Assembly (NCBI GenBank): GCA_965216725.1
Contig: CBDCGI010000015.1
Location: 1 to 62,820, forward strand
Direction: 5' to 3'
Source: JACZUI01 sp965216725
GTDB taxonomy: Bacteria > Actinomycetota > Acidimicrobiia > Spongiisociales > ZC4RG35
Length of the DNA stretch: 62,820 nt
The notes under the pieces are model-generated. The model saw only the letters and a program-made list of their open reading frames with translations, made no database searches and was not told the origin of the DNA. A program made the position numbers and the translations under genes. Position 1 is the first letter of the stretch, and each line of letters opens with the position of its first letter. Of the stretch, positions 31,682 to 39,997 are shown one piece after another.

Positions 31682-33352
31682 TTACCGACGTGTGCCCTGG
31701 CCGGAAAGAGCGCTTCCGAGCCGATCGTGTTCTTCGGCTACACCTTTGATTCCTGCGGTGTCCTGGTGCCAGATTTCGTCGTGGACTGGTTTCAGGCCGC
31801 CACCGTCCCCATAGACGACCTGTACGATCCCGGCGTTAAGTATGGTGTCGGCGACGATGTCCTCTCCATAAACCTCAATTGTGAGATCGGCATTGCCGTC
31901 GCCGTCGTAATCCGCCGCAGCCAGGCCCCAACCAAACTCATCGCCCGGTTCGGCGGTGCCGTTCATTCCCGCGGAATCCTGATGGAGCACGTGGTTTCCG
32001 GCTGTTGTGAGACCTGCCAGCGATCCGTAGATGATATTGACCATCCCAGCGTCATAGGCATCGCCCATGTCTTCGGCGGGTACGCCCACAGCGAGGTCGG
32101 AATGTCCGTCACCATTGAAGTCGGCAGAAGCAAGCGCATATCCGAAATTGTCACCATGTTCCGACTTGCCGGCGATGCCGGGCGTGCTCTGTCGCCAAGC
32201 CTGGCTTCCGTCTGCGGAGAGACCACTCTCGGTGCCGTAGATGACAAATACGGCCCCTTTGCCCTGAGCTCCACCTTCGTCATCATCTCGGCCGAGCACG
32301 CCAATGGCCAGGTCGTCAAGCAAGTCGCCGTCGTAGTCGCCGGCTGAGGCAGCAATACCGAAGGCATGGGCGCCGATCGGGCTGTCGGGCAGACCGTCAG
32401 ACGTGCGTTCCCAAACCTGGGAACCAGCGGCATCGAGCCCGCCGCCGGTCCCGTAGATCACATGGACCTTCCCATCCTTGGAGGCAACACGTGAGGTGGC
32501 GACGAGGTCATCGTATCCGTCACCGTTGAAGTCCCCACTGGAAGCGGCGGCGAAGAAGTCTCTGTTCGAAGCTGTGCCTGGGACTCCCGGCGTGTCGAGA
32601 TGCCAGCGCTGGTCACCTGCGCCCGATAGGCCATCGCCCGACCCATACAGAACGTGAACCGCACCTCGATCGGTGAGATCCTCCGAGTCCTCCCTTGGGA
32701 CCGATATCGCAAGGTCGTCGAAGGAGTCACCGTCGAAGTCTCCAGAAACCAACCCGTGCCCAAAGAAATCGTTGGGTTCATCTGTTCCCTTGACTCCCGG
32801 AGAATCCTGATCGAATTTCACCGCTTCTGACGCGGATAAGCCATCGACGGAACCGTACAAAACGACAACTGCTCCGCCCAGGTCCTCACCCGGAACACCA
32901 ACCGCCAGGTCCGAGAATCCATCGCCGTCAAAGTCTCCGCAGGCCAACGATCCACCGAAAAGGTCAGCCTCTTCCGAAGCTCCAGGAACGCCAGGAGATC
33001 CTTGATGCCAGATTTGATCGCCCATGGCGGTGAGGCCGGACGCTGAACCGTAGATGACGTTCACAGCACCAGCCTGAAGGTCGCCGCCCACGCTTTCAGA
33101 AGGGACACCGGCGGCCAGATCAGAATAGCCATCAGCATTGAAATCACACGCCAGACCCGCAGCCAACGCCCCGACGCGGAACGGCACCAATACAGGCATG
33201 ACCAGAAGAGTCAAGGTTAAGACCACAACCACCGTTTTCAGGCCCGATGGCACGAGGTCAAGGGAGTGCTGGACATCACGTCGCGCGAATACGTGGCGTC
33301 GTTCTGATCCGATACCGGTAACGGTGATTCGGAGAGCCGAGTCACTGGCCAT
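31682..33352 (-). CDS. FG-GAP (integrin-alpha-like) beta-propeller protein
   Basis: ATG 33352 overlaps the upstream FG-GAP gene by 11 bases; the longer frame lacks support. The 556-residue product has a hydrophobic N-terminal anchor or signal (VVVVLTLTLLVMPVLVPF, about 40-57) and then seven FG-GAP repeats. Each has a calcium-binding DxDGDGxxDLA loop (DFNADGYSDLA, DFDGDGFSDLA, DYDGDLLDDLA, DYDGDGNADLT) followed by VxVIYGSxxGLT and WHQ...PG.G. Such propellers act outside the cell in adhesion or binding. It is a tandem relative of the next gene and probably arose by duplication. Confidence 0.85.
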   Translation of the reverse strand: MASDSALRITVTGIGSERRHVFARRDVQHSLDLVPSGLKTVVVVLTLTLLVMPVLVPFRVGALAAGLACDFNADGYSDLAAGVPSESVGGDLQAGAVNVIYGSASGLTAMGDQIWHQGSPGVPGASEEADLFGGSLACGDFDGDGFSDLAVGVPGEDLGGAVVVLYGSVDGLSASEAVKFDQDSPGVKGTDEPNDFFGHGLVSGDFDGDSFDDLAISVPREDSEDLTDRGAVHVLYGSGDGLSGAGDQRWHLDTPGVPGTASNRDFFAAASSGDFNGDGYDDLVATSRVASKDGKVHVIYGTGGGLDAAGSQVWERTSDGLPDSPIGAHAFGIAASAGDYDGDLLDDLAIGVLGRDDDEGGAQGKGAVFVIYGTESGLSADGSQAWRQSTPGIAGKSEHGDNFGYALASADFNGDGHSDLAVGVPAEDMGDAYDAGMVNIIYGSLAGLTTAGNHVLHQDSAGMNGTAEPGDEFGWGLAAADYDGDGNADLTIEVYGEDIVADTILNAGIVQVVYGDGGGLKPVHDEIWHQDTAGIKGVAEEHDRLGSALSGQGTRR

Positions 33353-34961
33353 TATTGAGGTCCCCTCCGAAGGTGTCCCACTGTTCGGATTTGCCTTTGA
33401 CGCCGGGTGCGTTCTGGTGCCAGAAGGTGTCTCGGATCCCTGAGAGGCCGCCGTCCATCCCGTAGAAGACCTGGACGGCTCCTGCGTTGGCGATAGATCC
33501 AATGTCCTCGAAAGGGACTCCGACGACAAGGTCTAAGTACCCGTCGCCGTCGAAGTCGCCCGTTGACAACTCGCCTCCGAAGAAGTCACCCTGCTCGGCG
33601 GTCCCAGCGACATTCAGGGAGTTCTGGTGGATCGAGTGGTTACCTGGCACAACAAGGCCATCCGCCGAGCCGTAGATCAGATTCACCATACCGCCGGAGA
33701 TACTGCCGAGGTCTTCACCTGGTACCCCAACAGCCAGGTCATCATGTCCGTCGGAGTCGAAATCTCCGGCCGCTAGTGCATATCCGAAGCGGTCGAATGC
33801 CTCGGGTTTTCCCGCCACTCCGGGTGTTCCTTGCCACCACACCTCATTTTCGACAATGACCAAGCCAGCCGCGCTTCCGTCAAAGACGAAGACGGCTCCT
33901 ATCCAGAATTCGCCCCCACCTTCGCCCGGCTCCGGTCCTAGGACACCCAAAGCCAATTCACCGTAGGAGTCCCCGTCGAAGTCGCCGACGATGACTGATG
34001 CACCAAAGCCGAAGTCACCCACCGGGCTTGGCCCCACATACGTGCCCTCTTCACCTCCGCTGAACACGTGCAACAACTGCGACCCAGCAGAAGTCAAGCC
34101 AGATTCCGAGCCATAGATCACATGGACTGCACCAAGTTTGCCAAGGTTCCCAGGGCCTGGAGCCGTCTCCTCGCTTGCTGCGACCACGAGATCGTCGATG
34201 CCGTCTTCATTCAGGTCCCCAGCGGCCAGGCCGTTGTTCACGCCACTGAAGTAGTCACCCTTCTCCGCACTACTCGCGATTCCAGGCGAATCCTGATGCC
34301 ACAACTGGTTGCCGGCAGATGTCAGACCGGCAGGCGAGCCATATATGACATTCACCGCTCCCGCATTGTCCTCGGTACCAATGGCCTCGCCTCGGACGCC
34401 AACGGCAAGATCGTCCACACCGTCGCCGTTGAAATCGCCCGCGACAACCGAAGAGCCAAAACGGTCGAAGCTCTCTAACGCGCCGCGGATGTCCTCCGAT
34501 CCTTGATGCCAGAGCTGGCTGCGATCAGCGGCCAAACCCGCATCAGTGCCATAGAGCACGAGAACGGCACCCGCTCCAACATGATCCCCGATATCCTCCT
34601 CAGGGATACCCACAGCCATGTCCCCATTGCCGTCGCCGTCGAAGTCACCACACGCAACGACGCCCAAGCGGTCCGACGGTTCGACAGCGCCTGGGACCCC
34701 GGTTGATGCTTGATGCCAAACCTGGTCTCCCGCCGCGGTAAGTCCTCCAGCCGAACCCGGAAGCACGTTTACCATGCCGGCTTGATCCGAGAGCCCAATA
34801 CTCTCGTTCTGGACGCCGATTGCCAGCTCGGAGAATCCGTCGCCGTCGAAATCGCAGGGCAGGGCCGGCGGACCCGTTGCCTGACTGCGTGGCGCACCGG
34901 GCAAACCAGCCCCAGCAAGCAGGACCACGAGCGCCACCGAAACCCCTACGCGGCCACTCAT
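33342..34961 (-). CDS. FG-GAP beta-propeller protein, secreted
   Basis: I chose ATG 34961 (GAGGGTG just before it), giving a signal peptide (VGVSVALVVLLAGAGLPGAP); GTG 35009 would add 16 residues. The 539-residue product consists of seven FG-GAP repeats with calcium loops DFDGDGFSELA, DFDGDGNGDMA, DFNGDGVDDLA, DLNEDGIDDLV, DFDGDSYGELA, DFDSDGHDDLA and DFDGDGYLDLV, closing a seven-blade propeller. It is the first gene of the two-gene operon and overlaps its paralogue. It should be secreted and bind ligands or surfaces. No enzymatic domain is attached. Confidence 0.85.
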   Translation of the reverse strand: MSGRVGVSVALVVLLAGAGLPGAPRSQATGPPALPCDFDGDGFSELAIGVQNESIGLSDQAGMVNVLPGSAGGLTAAGDQVWHQASTGVPGAVEPSDRLGVVACGDFDGDGNGDMAVGIPEEDIGDHVGAGAVLVLYGTDAGLAADRSQLWHQGSEDIRGALESFDRFGSSVVAGDFNGDGVDDLAVGVRGEAIGTEDNAGAVNVIYGSPAGLTSAGNQLWHQDSPGIASSAEKGDYFSGVNNGLAAGDLNEDGIDDLVVAASEETAPGPGNLGKLGAVHVIYGSESGLTSAGSQLLHVFSGGEEGTYVGPSPVGDFGFGASVIVGDFDGDSYGELALGVLGPEPGEGGGEFWIGAVFVFDGSAAGLVIVENEVWWQGTPGVAGKPEAFDRFGYALAAGDFDSDGHDDLAVGVPGEDLGSISGGMVNLIYGSADGLVVPGNHSIHQNSLNVAGTAEQGDFFGGELSTGDFDGDGYLDLVVGVPFEDIGSIANAGAVQVFYGMDGGLSGIRDTFWHQNAPGVKGKSEQWDTFGGDLNNGQ

Positions 34962-35391
34962 CACCCTCGTCGTTTCCGTCGTTGGCGAATGAGAGAGTTT
35001 GGCGTGCACGACCTAGCCCGAGAGGATCTCCAAACAGGCATGTCCTGTCTAGTGGCGAAATCGTCCACCAGCTCAGCCTGCCATCTGAATATGGACCCAA
35101 TAGAGTCCAATGGCCCTTTATTGCAATCCGAATTGGAGATAGCTGTTCCGCATTCGGTCTTTGTGCGTCAAGTGGCCCTGTCGGGCACTTTTGGGGTGGG
35201 TCAGCATTTCTGGCCTGGGTGTGGTTTTGCGGGTGGCCAGGTGACTGAGATGCAGAGCCCGCGACGGATTCGTTCACCGTCTCCTGAGACGCCAATGGAT
35301 TGTAGGGGTGACAGTCGCGCCACCAGGCCCGGAGAATCCCTTGAACAGAATCGGGCTTACAGACGGGCTCGCACCACCTGAATCTCCAGTC
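34962..35391. other. Non-coding right flank of the FG-GAP island
   Basis: Upstream region of the FG-GAP operon, without a supported gene. It ends with the rnpB 3'-end copy (35345-35374) and the intergenic bases before the glycosyltransferase stop at 35392. Open frames here are shadows. Confidence 0.6.
35345..35374 (+). repeat. Displaced copy of the rnpB 3' end
   Basis: Matches 31423-31452 at 29 of 30 bases, including GGCTTACAGACGGGCTCGCA. No other part of rnpB precedes it, so it is only the 3' end. It marks the right border of the FG-GAP island. Confidence 0.8.
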
Positions 35392-36519
35392 CTAGCTCGG
35401 GCGACTGAGGACCGTCATGTCACCGGCGACTAGCGGGGCCAGGGATCTTGCTAACACCGGATAGGAGAGCTCTCTGACTACCCGATCGCGGGCCGCCGAA
35501 CCGATCGATCGAGTCAACTCCGAGTCGCCCGTCAACCGAGACAGAGCTTCGGTGATCTCCGACGTCGATCGTCCATCGACCACCAATCCCGTCTCTCCGT
35601 CGATCACGGCTTCGTCGGTCCCGCCGGAACGGCCGGCGATTGCGGGCAGGCCGACTGCTGCCGCCTCGTTGTAGACGATCCCAAAGCCCTCCTGCTCCAA
35701 GCCGAACCAGCGGCTCCTGCAGGGCATGGCAAAGACGTCTGCTGCCTGATAGGCCTCAACCAACCTCTCCTCGGTGAGACTCCCGGCGAACCGAACCCTC
35801 CCTGGCAGGCTCGATGCGCGACTTTCCAGCCGGTCGCGATCCCGTCCCGCTCCCACCAAGAGCAGATGCACGTCATCGAGGTCACCAACCGCTTGGATGA
35901 GCCGGTCGAAACCCTTACGCGGTACGAGCCGGCTGGCGCCGAGAACCAGGGGTTCATCTTCGGGAAACCCGAAGCCTGCCCGCAGCCTCGACCGGGTGGC
36001 TTCGTCGGCCGGCCTGAAACGGTCGGTGTCGACTCCAGGAGGCACCACCAGACTTGCCAGGGAGCGCCCTACGAGACGCTCGGCCTCCGCCAGGGCGTAT
36101 TGGCCGGCGGAGACAACTCCTTCGGCCCCTTCCAGGACTCGTCGAAGTACACGACGCCAGACCGGGATTCGTCCTGGGATGTTTACCTCTGCGCCGTGCA
36201 GAATCACCACGTAGGGGATGCCAAGTCGGGGGCCTATCGATCCCAGAGGCGAGATGGGGTCGAGAAAGACGAAATCGGCACTCATCTCGGCGGCCAGGGA
36301 GTTGACCCGTTCGACGAGGCTCTTGGTAGGGCGGAGCCACGGTTCTCGAGTGCGAATGACCCGGAGGTCGTGTTTCACGTCGAAATCGGCAGCGCCTGGG
36401 TGCGGGGTCGTCAATACGACGGCCTGGTCATCGGCCTGGCGGCTCCAAAGCTCCCACAGGTAATTCTGTATGCCTCCGACTTTCGGAGGGAAATCGTTGG
36501 TGACCAGCAGTGACGGCAT
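35392..36519 (-). CDS. GT4 glycosyltransferase, PimB-like mannosyltransferase
   Basis: ATG 36519 begins MPSLLVTNDFPPKVGGIQNYLWELW, the classic GT4 N-terminus. The 375-residue product shows VILHGAEVNIPGR (about 105), VVPPGVDTDRFRP (about 160), LVLGASRLVPRKGFDRLIQAV (about 195, Arg and Lys for phosphate binding) and EGFGIVYNEAAAVGLPAIAG (about 275-295, the EX7E motif). The pattern is close to PimB', which adds the second mannose to phosphatidylinositol in Actinobacteria. PimB function is inferred. It starts divergently from the aquaporin gene, about 150 bases apart. Confidence 0.85.
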   Translation of the reverse strand: MPSLLVTNDFPPKVGGIQNYLWELWSRQADDQAVVLTTPHPGAADFDVKHDLRVIRTREPWLRPTKSLVERVNSLAAEMSADFVFLDPISPLGSIGPRLGIPYVVILHGAEVNIPGRIPVWRRVLRRVLEGAEGVVSAGQYALAEAERLVGRSLASLVVPPGVDTDRFRPADEATRSRLRAGFGFPEDEPLVLGASRLVPRKGFDRLIQAVGDLDDVHLLLVGAGRDRDRLESRASSLPGRVRFAGSLTEERLVEAYQAADVFAMPCRSRWFGLEQEGFGIVYNEAAAVGLPAIAGRSGGTDEAVIDGETGLVVDGRSTSEITEALSRLTGDSELTRSIGSAARDRVVRELSYPVLARSLAPLVAGDMTVLSRPS

Positions 36520-36668
36520 CGACGGCTGGAGGAGGTTACCCCGTGGCCCACAGCGTCGGCGTGGTCGTCTCAAAAGCCACCGGTGGAGCGATGCGCCGAA
36601 ATAGCCTGCCCGGGGAAACCTTTCCGGATACCCGCAAGTCAATAGTGATGTCGATCGGAGGAGAAGAC

Positions 36669-37313
36669 TTGTCTATAAACAAATATCTCGCCGAGTTCAT
36701 GGGAACTTTCATCCTCGTAGGAGTTGGATCGTTGGGGATACTGGCCATGGGCGGTGCAGGCGGCCCGGCGGAGCTTGTCGGTATCGGTCTGGCTTTCGGA
36801 ATGGCCCTGCTGGCGGGCATTTGGGTCGTCGGTCACGTCTCGGGAGCGCATTTCAACCCAGCCGTGACGCTGGCGATGCTCGTCGACGGGCGGGTGACGT
36901 TCAGCGATGCCATCGGGTACTGGATCGGCCAATTCGCGGGCGCCGCTGTCGGGTCCTTGGTGATCCTGGCCGCCTCGAGCGAAGAGGCTGTTGCCCTAAC
37001 GGTCACCGGCTTTTCCGATCAGACCGCGGCGATCATCGTCGAGTTGGCTCTGACCGCTGTGTTCGTGTGGACAATCCTCTCAGTGACACGGGGCGGGGGG
37101 AATCATGCGCCGCTGGCGATCGCATTGACTCTGGTTGGAGTGCACGTGGCCGGCATCCCGTTCTCCGGAGCCTCGGTGAACCCGGCGCGCTCGTTTGGGC
37201 CGGCAGTGGTGGCGGGGGATTTCACCGACTTCTGGGTGTATGTCGTCATCCCACTCGTCGGAGGCCTAGTTGCCTGGGGCCTCTACCGCTTGTTCCCGGT
37301 TGAAGAGTCCTGA
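36669..37313 (+). CDS. Aquaporin/glycerol facilitator (MIP family)
   Basis: TTG 36669 follows GGAGGAG at ideal spacing and starts MSINKYLAEFMGTFILV, the usual MIP N-terminus; ATG 36648 is an alternative. The 214-residue product has six transmembrane helices and both NPA boxes: HFNPAVTLAM (about 61) and SVNPARSFGP (about 180). These form the selectivity pore. A His in the GHVSGAHFNPA stretch and Arg after the second NPA fit a water channel. It transports water, possibly small neutral solutes. Confidence 0.95.
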   Translation: MSINKYLAEFMGTFILVGVGSLGILAMGGAGGPAELVGIGLAFGMALLAGIWVVGHVSGAHFNPAVTLAMLVDGRVTFSDAIGYWIGQFAGAAVGSLVILAASSEEAVALTVTGFSDQTAAIIVELALTAVFVWTILSVTRGGGNHAPLAIALTLVGVHVAGIPFSGASVNPARSFGPAVVAGDFTDFWVYVVIPLVGGLVAWGLYRLFPVEES

Positions 37314-37329
37314 ATCCGGCTTAGTCGAG

Positions 37330-37360
37330 GCATCGGGCGGCCCACGCAGTCGCCCGATGC
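37330..37360. terminator. Hairpin terminator between convergent genes
   Basis: GCATCGGGCG (37330-37339) pairs perfectly with CGCCCGATGC (37351-37360), a 10-bp stem with an 11-base loop. It sits between the aquaporin stop (37313) and the stop of the leftward gene (37376), so it can serve both. Confidence 0.8.
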
Positions 37361-37375
37361 GCGTCTGAACACCGG

Positions 37376-37834
37376 CTAGGCGAAAAGAGAGTCTTGGCCG
37401 AGGTCCTCGAGGCCAAGAACCCACCCCGCGGGGAGCGACCAATGACGTGCCCCCCGAACCATGGCGTCCAGATACTCCCCGTCTGGGCCACGGGCGCCAT
37501 TTGGTGATTCCTTGGCGACGAACGTCAAGCAATCGTGTTTGTTGCCCTCGCGATCTACTGCCTTGTCAGACCAGGCGGCAACTCGTCCCTCCGACTCCTC
37601 GGCGTCGGTGAGGGACTCGACCTCGCCTTCGGGGATCTCGAAGACTGCACCCCAGACGGTGTGCCCGGACTCGGAGACCAAGGTGGGCACAGCTCCATGT
37701 TGAGCTGTGTCCACGAACTCGAGCCGCGTCTCCGGGTAGTGCGCCGTGAATCTGAATGTGGCTCCCGGTGAAGCCGCCGTTATCCGGTCGGGGTCAAGTA
37801 GCGCGGTATAGGCGAAGTAGAGCGTTTCTGGCAC
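37376..37834 (-). CDS. Gamma-glutamylcyclotransferase-like (AIG2/GGCT fold) protein
   Basis: GTG 37834 starts MPETLYFAYTALLDPDRI, matching the YFAYGSNL-type start of the GGCT fold. The 152-residue product continues with FRFTAHYPETRLEFV, GHTVWGAVFEIPEGEVESLTDAE (the usual VxGxlyeip..dl..LD.EG pattern) and a C-terminal helix. GGCT-fold proteins cleave gamma-glutamyl bonds to give pyroglutamate, but many have other roles. The YGSNL motif is altered to YTALL, so the usual substrate-binding loop is not conserved. The longer frame upstream is a shadow of the divergent gene. Confidence 0.72.
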   Translation of the reverse strand: MPETLYFAYTALLDPDRITAASPGATFRFTAHYPETRLEFVDTAQHGAVPTLVSESGHTVWGAVFEIPEGEVESLTDAEESEGRVAAWSDKAVDREGNKHDCLTFVAKESPNGARGPDGEYLDAMVRGARHWSLPAGWVLGLEDLGQDSLFA

Positions 37835-37922
37835 AGGCGGGGGAGTGTACCGAGGTGAACGCCGGATCCTGGTGAAGCTCGGTTTATGTTTGGATAACGC
37901 AAGCTGTTCTAATTTGTGAGCA

Positions 37923-38546
37923 ATGCTGAAACGGTTCGCAGCCCTGTTTGCGTTCGCGGTGGTTGTCACCGCATGCGGGAGCGCGGGTAGCGAGCCCGTC
38001 GACACCGCACTCGAAGCAACCACTTCGACTTCCGCGAGCGACACCACCACCCCGGGTTCGCCGCCGACCTCTTCTCCCGTTGAAACCACCTCAACGGCGT
38101 CAGATGCCACGACGACGACATCTGACCGCCCGGTGGCCCCAGATTTCACCTTGGCGCTCGGTGAAGGTGGCAGCTACACCCTGTCCGAGGGCGAGAAGCC
38201 TGTATACCTCGTGTTCTGGGCGGAATGGTGACCGACATGTCAACGGGAGTTGCCCGTTGTCGACGAACTTGCCTCGGAGTACAGCGACCGGGTTGATTTC
38301 GTGGCGCCCGCATGGAAGGGCAGCTTTGACGCAACTCGGCAGAGGGCCCGCCAGCTGTTCCGGTCCGGCGAGATCATGTGGGGACTCGATGAGGACGAGG
38401 AGATCTTCGCCGCATATGGAGTGCCGTATCAGCCGGTCACGGTTTTGATCGCTCATGACGACACCGTCGTCGAAGCCTGGCCGGGTCTCAGAGATGAGTC
38501 CGAGATACGTCAGGCGCTGGACGGACTCATCGCTCTCGCCGGCTGA
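37923..38546 (+). CDS. Thioredoxin-fold lipoprotein, probable selenoprotein (UxxC, in-frame TGA)
   Basis: Translation from ATG 37923 gives a lipoprotein signal (MLKRFAALFAFAVVVTAC, Cys18), a Ser/Thr linker, then a thioredoxin/TlpA-type domain: APDFTLALGEGGSYTL and VYLVFWAEW. The next codon (38229-38231) is TGA, followed in the same frame by PTCQRELPVVDEL and a complete thioredoxin-fold C-terminus (YGVPYQPVTVLIAHDD, including the cis-Pro region) to a stop at 38546. The TGA stands where WCxxC proteins have the first Cys, so reading it as selenocysteine gives WUPTC. A bSECIS-like hairpin follows at 38241-38259. Total length would be 207 residues. The alternative is a nonsense mutation, but nothing else is broken. 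It would reduce disulfides outside the membrane. Confidence 0.8.
38241..38259 (+). promoter_or_regulatory. Candidate bacterial SECIS hairpin after the TGA codon
   Basis: CAACGGG (38241-38247) pairs perfectly with CCCGTTG (38253-38259), leaving the loop AGTTG. The loop starts 16 bases after the TGA and has G at its second position. Known bacterial SECIS elements have a short apical loop with a G in the first two positions, 16 to 37 bases from the UGA, so this fits. Confidence 0.65.
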
Positions 38547-38575
38547 GCCTTTACTTCTGCCTCATCTACCGATGA

Positions 38576-39997
38576 TTGGGTTTTAGGGTCCGCATCGCAG
38601 TGAGGACCTTGGAACAGGCGCTGGTCTTTGGCGAGGTGCTGGCGATCGGCTGGCCGGCCGTCTTCGGGACCCGGACCCGACGCGGGATCGTCGCTGCGTT
38701 GTTGGTGGCACTCCTATTAGCTCATTTGGTTGTCGAGGGCCCCAGATGGCAGATGATTCCCATTTACCTCGCGGCTTTGGGGCTGAGCGTCGGCGATCTC
38801 ATCGTCTACGAACGCGAAATGGAGTGGACGCAACGAGTTGCCCGGACCGTGTTCGGGCTTGCGGGGCTAGCCGTTGCGCTCGTTCCCCCGATTGCCTTGC
38901 CTATCCCAGAGCTACCGCTACCTACCGGGCCCGTGACCGTGGGCACCTTCACCGTGGAGATGGTCGATATCGACCGAGAGGAGGTGTATGGGGAGGCTCC
39001 GGGCAGTCCGCGCAGACTCAATGTCCAGGTCTGGTATCCGGCGGAATCGTCCGATGATGCGGACCTGGCTCCATGGGCCGAAGACTGGGACGTGGTGGGC
39101 CGAGCCGTCTCCGAGTCGATGGGCTTGCCAGGATGGTTCTTGAGCTATACCCGACATGTGCCGTCGCACACGGTGGCAGGAGGCTCGGTTCTCGAAGGAT
39201 CGTTCCCTGTGATCCTGTTCTCCCACGGTTGGACCGGGTTTCGGGCAGTGACGGTCAATCAGATCGAAAACTTGGTCAGCAACGGCTACGTGGTGATGGC
39301 TCCCGACCATTCGTTCTCTGCCGTGGCGACTGTGTTCGAGGACGGGGAAGTGGTGGAGTACGACCCCAGTGCGTTGCCGGAGGTGGCCGAAGTCGGGGAC
39401 GACGTCTACGCCGAGTCCGCCGAGCAGCTCGTCGAAGTTCATTCCGCCGACCTTGTTGCCATCATCGACGAGTTGGAGCGTGGCGCCTCGGGGCGATTCG
39501 CTCGGGTCGCTCGCATTGTTGACGCCTCCCGTATCGGCATTTACGGCCATTCGACTGGTGGTGGCGCCGCGGTGAGGGCCTGCCTCCTGGATGAGCGATG
39601 CGACGCCGTGCTGGGGATGGATCCGTGGGTCGAGCCCCTTCCTGACGAGGTGCTCGCCGTAACTCCAACCCGCCCCGCGATGTACATGAGATCAGAGGAG
39701 TGGATTGGCACCGACAATGACGCGCTGCTCCGCGGTCTGGCGGGACGAAGTGAGGAAGTCGCCTACTGGATAGGGATCGAAGGCGCCGAGCACGCCGACT
39801 TCTTGCTGACTCCGTTGCTCTCGCCTTATGCGAGTCGCTTCGGTTTGAAGGGACCGATTCCTGCCGGGAGGATCATCCCCATCATCGACCGCTACTTGGT
39901 GGGTTTCTTTGACACTTTTCTTCTCGGCACCGGGTCGGCGGCTATCGACTCTGCGAGCTTCGAAGAGGTCTCCCTCGAGATAATCAGACCCTCTTAG
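38576..39997 (+). CDS. Membrane-anchored PAF-acetylhydrolase-like alpha/beta hydrolase
   Basis: The frame from TTG 38576 (GTG 38600 is an alternative) encodes 473 residues. Three to four hydrophobic helices occupy the first 120 residues. Then comes an alpha/beta-hydrolase domain of the PAF-AH/plasma lipase type: LNVQVWYPAE (about 142), PVILFSHGWTGFR (oxyanion region, about 213), IYGHSTGGGAA (nucleophile Ser near 324), GMDPW (Asp near 345) and GAEHADFL (His near 404). It probably hydrolyses a short acyl ester or oxidised lipid at the membrane. Substrate unknown. It overlaps the end of the convergent ccmG-like gene by four bases. Confidence 0.78.
   Translation: MGFRVRIAVRTLEQALVFGEVLAIGWPAVFGTRTRRGIVAALLVALLLAHLVVEGPRWQMIPIYLAALGLSVGDLIVYEREMEWTQRVARTVFGLAGLAVALVPPIALPIPELPLPTGPVTVGTFTVEMVDIDREEVYGEAPGSPRRLNVQVWYPAESSDDADLAPWAEDWDVVGRAVSESMGLPGWFLSYTRHVPSHTVAGGSVLEGSFPVILFSHGWTGFRAVTVNQIENLVSNGYVVMAPDHSFSAVATVFEDGEVVEYDPSALPEVAEVGDDVYAESAEQLVEVHSADLVAIIDELERGASGRFARVARIVDASRIGIYGHSTGGGAAVRACLLDERCDAVLGMDPWVEPLPDEVLAVTPTRPAMYMRSEEWIGTDNDALLRGLAGRSEEVAYWIGIEGAEHADFLLTPLLSPYASRFGLKGPIPAGRIIPIIDRYLVGFFDTFLLGTGSAAIDSASFEEVSLEIIRPS

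Larger units (their letters stand above)
31453..35374. mobile_element. Putative genomic island at the rnpB 3' end with FG-GAP genes
   Basis: The 3.9-kb segment between the intact rnpB and a copy of its 3' end contains only two leftward FG-GAP genes and short flanks. No integrase, transposase or resolvase is visible, so if it moved it did so with a trans-acting recombinase or has lost its own. The inference rests on the direct repeat. The left flank 31453-31681 holds no convincing gene. Confidence 0.6.

Noticed and set aside
37835..38149. N-terminal extension of the GGCT-like gene
   Set aside because: It is the antisense of the lipoprotein signal and Ser/Thr linker of the divergent selenoprotein gene; the GGCT fold starts at 37834.
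38229..38231. Simple nonsense mutation splitting the thioredoxin-like gene
   Set aside because: The TGA sits exactly at the catalytic Cys codon, the frame continues intact and a bSECIS-like hairpin follows; selenocysteine explains all three. It remains the fallback if no selenocysteine machinery exists.
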